Source: an uncultured Bacteroides sp.
GTDB taxonomy: Bacteria > Bacteroidota > Bacteroidia > Bacteroidales > Bacteroidaceae
Direction: 5' to 3'
Length of the DNA: 64,000 nucleotides
NCBI GenBank assembly: GCA_902492205.1
Contig: CABUKU010000006.1
Span: 1-64,000 of the forward strand
Position numbers and translations under genes: made by a program. Below the pieces are notes generated by a model. The model did no database searches, was not told where the DNA came from, and saw only the letters and a program-made list of their open reading frames with translations. Numbering within the stretch: the stretch's first letter is position 1; every line of letters begins with the position of its first letter. This document shows positions 9,072 to 18,398 of this stretch, one piece after another.

Positions 9072-10649
9072 ATGATAAATAAAAATGTATTCTTTTATAC
9101 ACTTCTAGTCTTGATAATCCTGCCATTCTATTCGTGCAGTGACAATGAAGAAGATAGAAGTGAACCAAAGGAAAAACCGGTAGTTTTAATTGGAGAAGCA
9201 TTTTCTTTTGATTCGGAAAGCGGTCAGACATGGAACTCCTCACAAAAGGTAGGCGTATTCATGGTAGAAGCCGGAACCACAAACATCATAAAGAATTATT
9301 CCAACCGGGAATATCTTGCGGACAACAGATCTTATAACGGTTATCTTGTTCCGGCAAACAATGAAGTTATGTATCTCCCTGAGGATGGAACGAAAGTGGA
9401 CATCATAGCATACTATCCTTATAAGGAAAACGAAGCACTGACAAGAGCAGAAGGAGATATTTATCATTATACTTTAGATATTTCGGACCAAAGCAAAACC
9501 AAAGCAGATGCATTTCTTTATTCACAAAATGCTAAAGAACTGAATAAAGACAACCAAAAAGCAACCGTGCAACTGAAGCCCATTCTATCGAAGATGAAGA
9601 TGAACTTCGCTCCCTCTACGGATATGAAAGAGGAAGATTTGAAAAAGGTAAGTGCCAAACTCACAAACATGTCCACCATTGCCAGCTTTGATTTACTCAA
9701 CGGAGCTATTTCTTTCCCTTCACAAAGTGAAGACGATAAGGAGATAAAATTAAAAAGGCTTGGTGACGGTTCGCAAGCAGAAGGTATCGTATTTCCCGGA
9801 ACAGTGACAGAAAACACGCAATTAGAACTCAGCATACCCATATCCGAAACCGGTGAAACAAAGACACTGACATGGAATCTCAATGAAGGCATAACATCCC
9901 TGGAAGGAAACATACAATATGATATGCTTGTGGAAGTGGGAGCAAATTCCATCAAAGCCACTGTTACAAACAAATCTCCTATTTACATTCAAGACTGGAA
10001 CAATGATGAAACAGTAGACGGAAATGCCAGTGTGACCATACCCAACCTTGTGAAAAATGGTGATATGGAGAACTTTACTGTCGGCGATATTACAACAGTA
10101 GGAGTAGATTCCAAAACAAACGAAACATGGTACGTCATAAAAAAAGGTACTACAGTGGGCACAGCTCTCATTGCAAACGAAAGTGCCCCTCAAAATAAAG
10201 TAATGAACTACAACATCACCACCTATGCTAATTGGTACTCAGGTTATATTGCATACCGTTTAAACACAATAGAAAAAGCAAAGTACAAACTTTCATTCAA
10301 AATCAAAGGAACAGGAAGTACTGTATATGCATATATAAAGAGTGATGATGTTACAGATGCCAACGGTAACGGAACGGGAAAAAATAATTTCTTTATCGTA
10401 ACCGGAGAAAACTCGGTAGCGGTAGCCACAAAACAAGCAGGATCTAAAATTACTTTAACCGATACATGGAGAGAATATACAATCGATATTGATTTCAACG
10501 GGCTCATTGTAGGAAGCCCCAATTCAGTAACAAATGCAGTAAAAGCAACAACAGATGCAGCGATTACAGGATGTTATATTGGATTTACTCCCTACCCTGC
10601 AGCAGCAGACTTCTATATTGACGATGTCAGCCTGACAAAAATAAAATAA
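9072..10649 (+). CDS. Fimbrillin-like lipoprotein with C-terminal carbohydrate-binding-like domain
   Basis: 525-aa lipoprotein (lipobox PFYSC, Cys near residue 17). Residues about 30-325 resemble the Mfa-like fimbrillin family: W..SQKVGVFM, YYPY, a KMK..F segment and a conserved ending in a tryptophan motif (IYIQDWNND). The C-terminal 190 residues (NLVKNGDMENF ... FYIDDVSLTKIK) look like a CBM4/9-type jelly-roll carbohydrate-binding module, with the typical NGDME start and DDVSL end. It is paralogous to the next gene, which has the same architecture. In a PUL this suggests a surface glycan-binding protein built on a fimbrillin scaffold, not a true pilus subunit. The start was chosen because the promoter box overlaps the longer reading frame. 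Confidence 0.7.
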   Translation: MINKNVFFYTLLVLIILPFYSCSDNEEDRSEPKEKPVVLIGEAFSFDSESGQTWNSSQKVGVFMVEAGTTNIIKNYSNREYLADNRSYNGYLVPANNEVMYLPEDGTKVDIIAYYPYKENEALTRAEGDIYHYTLDISDQSKTKADAFLYSQNAKELNKDNQKATVQLKPILSKMKMNFAPSTDMKEEDLKKVSAKLTNMSTIASFDLLNGAISFPSQSEDDKEIKLKRLGDGSQAEGIVFPGTVTENTQLELSIPISETGETKTLTWNLNEGITSLEGNIQYDMLVEVGANSIKATVTNKSPIYIQDWNNDETVDGNASVTIPNLVKNGDMENFTVGDITTVGVDSKTNETWYVIKKGTTVGTALIANESAPQNKVMNYNITTYANWYSGYIAYRLNTIEKAKYKLSFKIKGTGSTVYAYIKSDDVTDANGNGTGKNNFFIVTGENSVAVATKQAGSKITLTDTWREYTIDIDFNGLIVGSPNSVTNAVKATTDAAITGCYIGFTPYPAAADFYIDDVSLTKIK

Positions 10650-10675
10650 ATATAAACCATTAATACCCAATCATC

Positions 10676-12253
10676 ATGAAAAACAAATTATTATTAACCC
10701 TATTAACCGTAACTTGCCTATTCTCTTCCTGCACTAAAGAGAATGAAATTAACATGCCACAAGATAAAAGTGAAGGGAACAAAGTAACATTCATTGTTAA
10801 CACTGCACCTGTTACAAGAACAACTGTGAATACTACCAATAACAGCACTAAATTCGTAGAAAACGATAAAATAGGTATATTCGAAACATCTACAAGTATA
10901 ACCGATGCCAACAACTACGAATATAAAGTATTAAGCGATGGAACTTTGGAAGCTACTGATGCAAGCAAAACTCTTTATTATCCTAATGATGCAAACGAAA
11001 ACATCAACTTCTATGCTTACTACCCATTCAATCCGGAAGCTGCTGCCACAGATAAAGTAGAGTTTACGGTAGCTGACGATCAAAGCAGTGAAACTCTTTA
11101 CAATGCAAATGACTTCATGGCTGCAACTACAAACGGAAAGAAAACAGATTTTACCGACGGAGTATCATTAACATTCAGCCATAAACTGGCATTAGTGCAA
11201 CTTACTCTTATAGGAGATGATGCATCCAAGGTAACAGCAGTAACTCTGAATAACTGCAAACCTACTACCACTTGGACTTTCTCATCCAATGTTATTGAAG
11301 CTGCAAGCGGAACTGTACAGGACATAAAAATGTGGAAAATAACAGCGGATGCAAATACTTATTGGGCATTGGTTCCGGCACAAACTATCAAAACAGGAAC
11401 GGCATTGTTTACCATGACAGCCGGTGAAACTACTTACACTTATAAACCGTCAGCAAGCAACATAGTGTTTACTGATAACAAAATCAAGAAATTCAATATC
11501 CAATTGGGAACAAATGGAAATACAATTGCAGTATCAACAGATATGGATACTACCGGTTGGGATGATACAGAAAATCCTGTTACAGGTAACGGAGAAGCTA
11601 TTGTACCTGAACCTACCGATCTTTTAGGAGGAAATGGGAATATGGAAAACATTACAGAGCTAAAGACTATAAAAAGTGGAGATATAGCTACTACAGGAAT
11701 GCCAAATGTAGGAGAATGGTATGTTGCTACAGTTGCGGAGAATATTGCTGTTACATTAGCTAATGAAAACAGTCCAGCTAATAAATTTGTAAAGATTACC
11801 ACCCCCGAATCAACTATTTTCACAGATGCTATTATTAAAAAAACTTGGTATCAGCAATTCCTTGCATGTCGTGGAAGTAATATTGATAAGAGTAAATATC
11901 TAACACTTACATTTAAGGCTAAAACAAATAACATAACAAATAAGCTAAGAGTTTTTATAAAAACAAAAGAAAAAACAGGAACCTCTTCTCATTTGTTAAA
12001 AAATGAAGAAGGAACAAATACTGCTTTCAAACTATATACAGATATAATTGGAACAAATTGGACAGAATATACCATTAAGTTTAATCCTCAATTTTATGGA
12101 ACCAGTGCAACTGGAACGAGTACACTTGCTGCCACAACTGATGATGAAATAACAGATTTCATTGTTGCTTTTGTCGCTGAAACAGCTAATGTACAATATG
12201 ATATAGATGATGTCAGTTTAGTACAAACAGAAAATATACCAACAACAGAATAA
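10676..12253 (+). CDS. Fimbrillin-like lipoprotein with C-terminal carbohydrate-binding-like domain, paralog
   Basis: 525-aa lipoprotein (lipobox CLFSSC, Cys near residue 19). The N-terminal fimbrillin-like part contains VTRTTV, DKIGIFETS, NFYAYYPFNP and SHKLALVQL, and ends in TTGWDD. The C-terminal part (GGNGNMENI ... YDIDDVSLVQTE) is a CBM4/9-like jelly-roll. It lies 26 bp after its paralog, in the same operon. Likely role: glycan capture at the cell surface for PUL 1. No catalytic motif is seen. A terminator follows at 12272. Confidence 0.7.
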   Translation: MKNKLLLTLLTVTCLFSSCTKENEINMPQDKSEGNKVTFIVNTAPVTRTTVNTTNNSTKFVENDKIGIFETSTSITDANNYEYKVLSDGTLEATDASKTLYYPNDANENINFYAYYPFNPEAAATDKVEFTVADDQSSETLYNANDFMAATTNGKKTDFTDGVSLTFSHKLALVQLTLIGDDASKVTAVTLNNCKPTTTWTFSSNVIEAASGTVQDIKMWKITADANTYWALVPAQTIKTGTALFTMTAGETTYTYKPSASNIVFTDNKIKKFNIQLGTNGNTIAVSTDMDTTGWDDTENPVTGNGEAIVPEPTDLLGGNGNMENITELKTIKSGDIATTGMPNVGEWYVATVAENIAVTLANENSPANKFVKITTPESTIFTDAIIKKTWYQQFLACRGSNIDKSKYLTLTFKAKTNNITNKLRVFIKTKEKTGTSSHLLKNEEGTNTAFKLYTDIIGTNWTEYTIKFNPQFYGTSATGTSTLAATTDDEITDFIVAFVAETANVQYDIDDVSLVQTENIPTTE

Positions 12254-12271
12254 GAGATTGTACATAACCTA

Positions 12272-12302
12272 AGAGACTGCATCATTATGAAGCAGTCTCT
12301 TT
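12272..12302 (+). terminator. Rho-independent terminator after the fimbrillin-like genes
   Basis: AGAGACTGC pairs with GCAGTCTCT around an 11-base loop, followed by TTT. It separates the fimbrillin-like genes from the PL8 lyase. No clear promoter is seen between it and the lyase start at 12339, so the lyase may depend on readthrough. Confidence 0.7.
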
Positions 12303-12338
12303 AATCTTTCTTATATAATCCCCAAAACAACATTAACA

Positions 12339-14744
12339 ATGAAAAGAAATATCTGCCTAACCATTCTCTTCCTTTTCATATTCAGTTTCTCTTATGCACA
12401 GGAGATAACTTTCAACGAAACGGCACACGATTTCGGTGAAATTGATGAAGAAGACGGAGACGTGAGTTATGATTTCAAGTTCACCAACACCGGCGACCAA
12501 CCCTTGGTGATTAAGGAGATAATAACAGGTTGCGGATGTACTTCGGCAAAATGGGCGAAGAAACCCTACCAACCCGGAGCAAAAGGAGTGATAAGAATCA
12601 TTTATCATCCCGAGGGAAGAAAGAACAGCGCTTTCAATCAGGTAGCCGAGATATTCACGAATCTGAAAGAAGTCAATACATTAACCGTCTCCGGGAAAGT
12701 AAATCTTGTGAAGCATCCTTATGTAAACTTCTACGATCCGGCAACCGGAGAAAAGAAAACTCCTAAAGCATATGTTCCAAAAGATGATTACGAATTAATC
12801 ATGCAGCGGATACGTGAACAAATCTATGCTACGACAGACGTTGCAACAATGGATAAAAATGCTACCAGTCTGTTAAAGCAAATGACATCCGAAGGAAAAT
12901 GGCCAAGTATTGATTATAGATGTTATTTCCGTACAAACTGGGAGCCTGCCGACCACCTGCAAAGAATTAAAAAGATAGCAATGGCATATACTTGCTCTGC
13001 TTCAAGCCTCTATGGGAATCAGGTTCTTTACCGGGCTATCGACCGGGCACTACGTTATTGGAATGACAAAAGCCCCACTTCATATAACTGGTGGTATAAC
13101 CAGATCTCGGCTCCCAAAGTTATGGCAGATATACTTGCCCTGATGGAAGCAGGGGAAACCAAACTATCCCAAAGCGTGATAAAAGGCTTAATGGAACAAA
13201 TGGAACGCAGTGATCCACGTAAGTGGACAGGAGCCAATAAAATGGATATTGCCATACATCACCTGACAAGAGGCTGTGCTTTGAGAAACGATAGTATTGT
13301 CAGTGCCAATGTAGGCGAAATATTTGAACCGATAAGAATCACCGACGGAGAAGGAATCCGTGAAGACCTCTCCTATCAGCAACACGGACCTCAAATCTAT
13401 ATAGGCGGCTATGGAACCGTATTTGTAGATAACATTACCAAAATGGCGGGACTCTTTACCGGAACAAAGTATGCCATGAGCAACGAGCAACAGGAACTTT
13501 TCTCCCGTTTCGTAAGAGATACTTATTTGAATGCATTCCGTGCCTGTTATCTGGATTTCAGTGTAACAGGACGTGGAGTAAGTCGACAGAATACACTGGA
13601 TTACAGTAATAATCTTACTTTCCTTCAAAAAATGAAAGTGTTAGATCCGGCAAATGCATCCCAATATGAAGCGGCATACAAACGCTTTTCTTCCAAAAAT
13701 GCTTCTTACGAGAGAAGTGACCGTAACAAAATGTACTACTGCTCGGACTACATGTTGCAGAACCGTAGAAACTATGACTTCTCCGTTCGCACTTCGTCCG
13801 TCAGAACCAACAAAACAGAAAGTGGCAACGGTGAAAACCTTTATGGCACATACATGAGCGAAGGTGCTACCTGTATTCGTGTGGACGGGAACGAATATCA
13901 AAACATTTTCCCCGTTTGGGAATGGGACAAAATACCGGGAACCACCGTACCGGCAGGCGAAGTAAAAAACACAGCCGATTGGGGAAAGCCGGGTACATCG
14001 ACATTCACAGGCGGAGTTTCCGACGGAAAATACGGAGCAATGACCTATGACATGAACAATTACGGGGTAAAGGCCCGCAAAGCGTGGTTTTTCTTCGATA
14101 ATGAAGTGGTTTGCTTAGGAGCAGGTATCGAATCATCTACAGACAAAGAAATAACAACATCCATAAACCAATGCCTTCTCACAGGTGACGTATATGCTTC
14201 GGACGGGACACAAATAATGAAAATAGCACCGGGCAACCGGCAAATAAACGACAAAACGGGCTGGGTATGGCATAACAAAGTAGCCTACTTCTTCCCGGAA
14301 AAAGGCAATATTGCCTTAAAGAACGGAATACAGAAAGGAAACTGGGCAAAGATTAACTTCAACCAATCCGACAAAGAAATAGCGTTGCCTGTATTTAATC
14401 TTTGGCTGACTCATGGAACAAAGCCGCAAAATGCCGGATATGTTTATATCGTAGTACCGGGAATAGCCGGTCCGGAAGCTGCATCCCGTTACAACCCGCA
14501 GGAAGTGAAAATAGAAAGTAACACAGCAGAGTTGCAAGCAGTCAGTTCTTCTACACTCGATATGGTAGAGGCAATATTTTACACACCGGGTGCTCTCAAC
14601 TGTGGAAATATGAAGGTACAGGCAGATAAACCTTGCGCAGTATTAATAAAAGGTATAAGCACAGCATCACCCGAAATAATTATAACAGATCCTTCGCAAA
14701 AGGAAATTTTAGAAGCCGGCAAGGATGTGAAAATCATTAAGTAA
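12339..14744 (+). CDS. PL8-family polysaccharide lyase with N-terminal DUF1573 domain
   Basis: Predicted secreted or periplasmic lyase that cleaves uronic-acid-containing glycosaminoglycans (chondroitin or hyaluronan type) by beta-elimination, giving unsaturated ends for the GH88 enzyme. The 801-aa protein has a signal peptide (cleavage after SYAQ, about residue 21). A DUF1573 Ig-like domain follows at about residues 22-110 (HDFGEIDEEDG ... GCGCTSAKW). Next is an alpha/alpha-toroid with NWWYNQISAPK (Asn250), and QQHGPQIYIGGYG places His349 and Tyr358 nine residues apart as in PL8 catalytic centres. RGVSRQN follows. Beta-sandwich domains complete the chain. The DUF1573 fusion is unusual for a PL8 enzyme. 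Substrate is inferred from family and from GH88; no sulfatase is in view. Confidence 0.88.
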   Translation: MKRNICLTILFLFIFSFSYAQEITFNETAHDFGEIDEEDGDVSYDFKFTNTGDQPLVIKEIITGCGCTSAKWAKKPYQPGAKGVIRIIYHPEGRKNSAFNQVAEIFTNLKEVNTLTVSGKVNLVKHPYVNFYDPATGEKKTPKAYVPKDDYELIMQRIREQIYATTDVATMDKNATSLLKQMTSEGKWPSIDYRCYFRTNWEPADHLQRIKKIAMAYTCSASSLYGNQVLYRAIDRALRYWNDKSPTSYNWWYNQISAPKVMADILALMEAGETKLSQSVIKGLMEQMERSDPRKWTGANKMDIAIHHLTRGCALRNDSIVSANVGEIFEPIRITDGEGIREDLSYQQHGPQIYIGGYGTVFVDNITKMAGLFTGTKYAMSNEQQELFSRFVRDTYLNAFRACYLDFSVTGRGVSRQNTLDYSNNLTFLQKMKVLDPANASQYEAAYKRFSSKNASYERSDRNKMYYCSDYMLQNRRNYDFSVRTSSVRTNKTESGNGENLYGTYMSEGATCIRVDGNEYQNIFPVWEWDKIPGTTVPAGEVKNTADWGKPGTSTFTGGVSDGKYGAMTYDMNNYGVKARKAWFFFDNEVVCLGAGIESSTDKEITTSINQCLLTGDVYASDGTQIMKIAPGNRQINDKTGWVWHNKVAYFFPEKGNIALKNGIQKGNWAKINFNQSDKEIALPVFNLWLTHGTKPQNAGYVYIVVPGIAGPEAASRYNPQEVKIESNTAELQAVSSSTLDMVEAIFYTPGALNCGNMKVQADKPCAVLIKGISTASPEIIITDPSQKEILEAGKDVKIIK

Positions 14745-14780
14745 GTGCAGTTAAAACCTTCGAAAAAGAAAGATATAAAA

Positions 14781-15234
14781 TCTGCTTTCATTGCTTTCAG
14801 GAACTCTGAAACTGCTTGTTACAAGGAGTATCAGATGAAAGCACAAGGCGTTTTTCGCTTTCATCCGCTTTCAGTGCTTTCATAAGAAACTGTATTTCAA
14901 TTTAATTTCTCCCTTGGGAAGTTTATCAACTACCCAAGGGAGATTGAACAACTTCCCTAGGGTAATTGAGTAATTACCCTAGGGATAATTTTAAAACAAC
15001 AAGCTGTTTTTTTCAATCAACCTGTTGTTTGTCTACAAACAACAGGTTGATTATTTCAAATGACCTGTACTTTGAAAACAAAGCAACCGTGCTTTGCACT
15101 TAAAGCACATGAGCTTTTTCCAATTGTACCGGGAAATATTTATGAAAGCACTGAAAGCGGAAAACGCCCTGTGCTTTCATCTGATATTCCTTGTAGCAAA
15201 CAGTTTCAGAGTTCCTGAAAGCAATGAAAGCAGA
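14781..15234. repeat. Nested-hairpin intergenic element 1 (94-104-bp inverted arms)
   Basis: Left arm 14781-14884 and right arm 15141-15234 are near-identical inverted repeats. They differ by one 10-bp indel and about five substitutions, several of which would still pair as G-U in RNA. Inside lie successive hairpins: 14908-14943 (CTCCCTTGGG type), 14954-14985 (perfect 14-bp stem, CCCTAGGG type), 15015-15052 (perfect 17-bp stem, four-base loop) and 15089-15108 (GTGCTTT/AAAGCAC). No credible gene is present. It lies between the convergent PL8 and nagB genes. A related element is at 52155-52717. Function unknown: a MITE-like mobile unit, an RNA barrier or a terminator is possible. Confidence 0.8.
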
Positions 15235-15258
15235 AAAACAATAGTTTGCAGAAAGGAT

Positions 15259-15294
15259 AAAAAAAAGCTGCCTGACAAGCAAAAGTCAGGCAGC
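15259..15294 (-). terminator. Rho-independent terminator of nagB
   Basis: Read on the minus strand, GCTGCCTGAC pairs with GTCAGGCAGC (10-bp stem, 8-base loop), followed by a run of eight T. It lies 20 bp downstream of the nagB stop codon. Confidence 0.9.
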
Positions 15295-15314
15295 CATTTC
15301 TAAATATCTATCTA

Positions 15315-16127
15315 TTATTTCAAAAGAGACTGAGGGTCCAAGTTGTCAGATTCAATATCTTTGAAATATCTGTAAGTACCTACTGTAAGTTCAAAAGTTG
15401 CAGCATCGTCACAAACGATAATTCCCTTTTCATGGAGTTGCAAAGCACTGATAGTCCACATTTGGGTAATGGCACCTTCAACTGCATGATACAAAGCACG
15501 AGCCTTGTTATGACCGTTTACAATGATGAGCACTTCCTTTGCAGAAAGAACTGTGCCTACGCCTACTGTTAAAGCAGTTTTTGGAACTTTGTTCACATCA
15601 TTATCAAAGAAACGTGAGTTGGCAATGATAGTGTCGGTAGTCAATGTCTTTACGCGGGTACGTGATGACAAAGAAGAACCCGGTTCATTGAAAGCAATGT
15701 GTCCGTCAGGACCTATACCACCCAAGAACAAATCAATGCCACCATAGAATCTGATCTTTTCTTCATAACGTGCACATTCAGCTTCAAGATCGGCAGCATT
15801 ACCGTTGAGGATGTTTACATTCTCCGGCTTCACATCTACATGGCTGAAGAAATTGTTCCACATGAATGAATGGTAGCTTTCGGGATGATCTTTAGGAAGA
15901 CCTACATATTCATCCATATTAAAAGTTACTACATTCCGGAATGATACTACACCTTTCTTGTTTAATTCAATCAAGGCTTTGTACATACCGAGCGGAGATG
16001 AACCGGTAGGTAATCCAAGTACAAAAGGCTTTTCCGCAGTTGGCTGAGCCTTGTTGATTTTAGCTGCAACATAATTAGCAGCCCACTGAGAGATTGTCTG
16101 ATAATCAGGCTGAATGATTAGTCTCAT
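15315..16127 (-). CDS. nagB: Glucosamine-6-phosphate deaminase
   Basis: Converts glucosamine 6-phosphate to fructose 6-phosphate and ammonia in the cytoplasm. The 270-aa length is typical. Family motifs visible: GLPTGSSPLGMY near residue 40, FNMDEYVGL with the catalytic Asp, GGIGPDGHIAFNEPGSS, and TALTVGVGTVLSAKEVLIIVNG. It is 36 bp downstream of the flavodiiron gene on the same strand and has its own strong terminator. It could take hexosamine from glycosaminoglycan breakdown, but it is also a general housekeeping enzyme. Confidence 0.95.
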   Translation of the reverse strand: MRLIIQPDYQTISQWAANYVAAKINKAQPTAEKPFVLGLPTGSSPLGMYKALIELNKKGVVSFRNVVTFNMDEYVGLPKDHPESYHSFMWNNFFSHVDVKPENVNILNGNAADLEAECARYEEKIRFYGGIDLFLGGIGPDGHIAFNEPGSSLSSRTRVKTLTTDTIIANSRFFDNDVNKVPKTALTVGVGTVLSAKEVLIIVNGHNKARALYHAVEGAITQMWTISALQLHEKGIIVCDDAATFELTVGTYRYFKDIESDNLDPQSLLK

Positions 16128-16163
16128 AGATTCGTTTGTTTAATAAGTTTATAAATCAGGTTA

Positions 16164-17351
16164 TTATTTTCTATCTGCTTTCAGTCTTGCCGCCATTGCC
16201 TGTCCCAATGCCTGACACATTTTGTAGGTTTCTTCCTTCATCCCTTGTTTCATCTCCACCGGATTACCTACAATTTCAAATTTCAACTTTTCATTGAACT
16301 CGGCAATGCGCTTAACTGCCGCACTTGCCCAAGTAAACGAGCCGAAATATCCAAGATAACGTCCTTTTATATCTCTCACCGCAATTTTGGAAAGAATGCT
16401 TTCCACATCCGGGTATAGTTGGTTGCTGTAAGTAGGGCTGCCCACTATCAAACCTCTATATTTGAACACATCCTTGATGACATAAGAAGCATCGGACTTA
16501 GATAAGTTATGCATCACAATATTCTTAATTCCCTGAGCAGATAGCTCTTCGGCAATAGCTTCCGCCATTTGCTCCGTATTGCCATACATGCTGCCATAGG
16601 CTATAACCACACCTTCTTCCGCTTCATAACGGCTCAACTTGTCATAGATAGCCACAACTTCGGGAATATTCTTCGTCCAAACCGGACCGTGAGTGGAACA
16701 AATCATTTCTATCTTCAATCCGCTTAACTTCTGCAATGCTTTCTGAACAGGCGAACCATACTTACCTACAATATTGGAATAGTAACGGATCATTTCTTCC
16801 CAATAGATGTCGATATTGATTTTAGTATCTATAACGCCACCATTCAATGCTCCGAAACAACCGAAACCATCTCCCGAGAAAAGAACTCCGTCTGTTTCAT
16901 CAAATGTCATCATTGTTTCGGGCCAATGCACCATAGGAGTAAGATAGAACTTAAGCTTGTGATGTCCCAGATCAAGGAAATCACCGTCCCCCACCACATA
17001 ACGGTCTCCCGTTACTCCGTAAAATCCTTCTACCATTCCGAAAGTTTGCTTGTTTCCTACGATCACTATTTCGGGATAATGTTGTTTCAGCAAACGTATA
17101 GAACCGGAATGATCGGGTTCCATATGGTTAATTATCAAATAATTAATAGGTTTATCGCCTATTACTTTCTTTATTTTATTCAAAAAAACATCAAAATAAC
17201 AGATATCAACGGTATCCACCAGGGCTATCATGTCATCATCAATCAAATAAGAATTGTAGGTAACGCCATAAGGCAACGGCCACAAACCTTCAAACAAAGC
17301 TTTATTACGGTCATTAACTCCTACATAGTGTACTTTTCCTTTGATATTCAT
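16164..17351 (-). CDS. A-type flavodiiron protein (FprA family)
   Basis: Cytoplasmic enzyme that reduces oxygen (or nitric oxide) to water, protecting an anaerobe. The 395-aa protein has an N-terminal metallo-beta-lactamase-like domain with the diiron motif NHMEPDHSG (His76, Glu78, Asp80, His81) and further ligands in MVHWPETM, LFSGDGFG and CSTHGPVW. A C-terminal flavodoxin domain starts at about residue 250 (VIAYGSMYGNTEQMAEAIAEEL). A TATTTTTG promoter box lies at 17389-17396. It may be co-transcribed with nagB. Confidence 0.93.
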   Translation of the reverse strand: MNIKGKVHYVGVNDRNKALFEGLWPLPYGVTYNSYLIDDDMIALVDTVDICYFDVFLNKIKKVIGDKPINYLIINHMEPDHSGSIRLLKQHYPEIVIVGNKQTFGMVEGFYGVTGDRYVVGDGDFLDLGHHKLKFYLTPMVHWPETMMTFDETDGVLFSGDGFGCFGALNGGVIDTKINIDIYWEEMIRYYSNIVGKYGSPVQKALQKLSGLKIEMICSTHGPVWTKNIPEVVAIYDKLSRYEAEEGVVIAYGSMYGNTEQMAEAIAEELSAQGIKNIVMHNLSKSDASYVIKDVFKYRGLIVGSPTYSNQLYPDVESILSKIAVRDIKGRYLGYFGSFTWASAAVKRIAEFNEKLKFEIVGNPVEMKQGMKEETYKMCQALGQAMAARLKADRK

Positions 17352-17388
17352 CTTTTTATCTATTATATTTAACCTATTTATCAGTTAG

Positions 17389-17396
17389 CAAAAATA
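17389..17396 (-). promoter_or_regulatory. -7 box of the flavodiiron gene
   Basis: The minus strand reads TATTTTTG followed by C, an exact TAnnTTTG match 38 bp before the ATG at 17351 and downstream of the stop codon of the radical SAM gene. Confidence 0.5.
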
Positions 17397-17407
17397 GCTA
17401 TTATTTC

Positions 17408-18328
17408 TCAATCGGCATATAGTTTTCCTTGATAAGCTTGCCTTTCTTTCATTCTTTTCTTCACACGTTCCACAAATTCATAGTTCTTCAACCCCCAATC
17501 GGGAGCGATTAACAGCTCTTTAGGAGACTGTGAAACAAAACGTTCGAGAACAATATCGGGACGGAGATGTTCCACGAAATCAATAACGAGGTCAATATAT
17601 TCATCCACTTCATAAAGATGAAAGTTTTCCGGCTGTTCTGCATATTCACGCGCCATTTTTGTGCCTTTTATCAGTTGCAACTGATGAAGTTTCAAAGTAG
17701 TAAGCGGAAGTTTTGACAACTCTCTTGCCTGTTCCAGCATTGAATCATGTGTTTCTCCCGGCAAACCGAGAATAATATGTCCTCCTGTAAGTATTCCCCT
17801 TTCTGTTGTCCGACGAACAGCATCAACAGTGTCAGCATATGAATGTCCCCGGTTTATGCGACGCAAGGTTTCGTCATGCGTGCTTTCAATCCCGTATTCC
17901 ACTAACAAAAAGACTTCCTTTTGCAGTTCCTGCAAGTAGTCCAACAGATCATCAGGCATACAGTCGGGACGTGTACCAATTACAAGACCTACCACATCTT
18001 TCACATTCAATGCTTCCTCATACTTTTGCTTCAGTGTTTCAAGTTCCGAATATGTATTTGTATAAGCCTGAAAATAAGCAAGGTATTTCATCTCAGGATA
18101 TTTATGCGCGAAGAATAAACGCCCTTCTTCCAATTGTTCACGAACCGATTTCTCGGTACGGCAATACTCCGGATTGAACGTTTGGTTATTGCAATAGGTA
18201 CAACCTCCCAACCCTTTCGAACCGTCTCTGTTAGGACATGTAAATCCTGCATTTATGGAAATCTTCTGGACTTTACAATCAAAATGTTTTCGCAAGAATG
18301 TAGAAAAATCATTGTAAGCAAGCTGCAT
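17408..18328 (-). CDS. YhcC-like radical SAM protein (TIGR01212 type)
   Basis: 306-aa radical SAM protein of unknown substrate, a broadly conserved family. The iron-sulfur cysteines are Cys31, Cys43 and Cys46 in CPNRDGSKGLGGCTYC, the long-spaced motif typical of YhcC. GLVIGTRPDCMPD, LLVEYGIESTHDETLRRINRGH and GGHIILGLPGETHDSM follow. The ATG at 18328 is preferred over an in-frame TTG two codons upstream. A TAACTTTG promoter box at 18355-18362 gives a short leader. Confidence 0.88.
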   Translation of the reverse strand: MQLAYNDFSTFLRKHFDCKVQKISINAGFTCPNRDGSKGLGGCTYCNNQTFNPEYCRTEKSVREQLEEGRLFFAHKYPEMKYLAYFQAYTNTYSELETLKQKYEEALNVKDVVGLVIGTRPDCMPDDLLDYLQELQKEVFLLVEYGIESTHDETLRRINRGHSYADTVDAVRRTTERGILTGGHIILGLPGETHDSMLEQARELSKLPLTTLKLHQLQLIKGTKMAREYAEQPENFHLYEVDEYIDLVIDFVEHLRPDIVLERFVSQSPKELLIAPDWGLKNYEFVERVKKRMKERQAYQGKLYAD

Positions 18329-18354
18329 AATCAATATCCCTTTCGTTGAGTTTA

Positions 18355-18362
18355 CAAAGTTA
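18355..18362 (-). promoter_or_regulatory. -7 box of the YhcC-like gene
   Basis: The minus strand reads TAACTTTGT, an exact TAnnTTTG match, about 27 bp before the ATG at 18328. Confidence 0.5.
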
Positions 18363-18398
18363 GTTCTTTTCTTCCGGTTACAAATAATATCCGTTTCT

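Noticed and set aside
9518..9973. 151-codon minus-strand reading frame within the first fimbrillin-like gene
   Set aside because: Antisense shadow of a well-supported gene; no independent signals.
14781..15234. CRISPR array
   Set aside because: Repeats are inverted, not regularly spaced direct repeats with spacers.
15094..15303. 69-codon plus-strand reading frame
   Set aside because: Lies across the right arm of hairpin element 1 and into the nagB terminator; composition follows the repeat.
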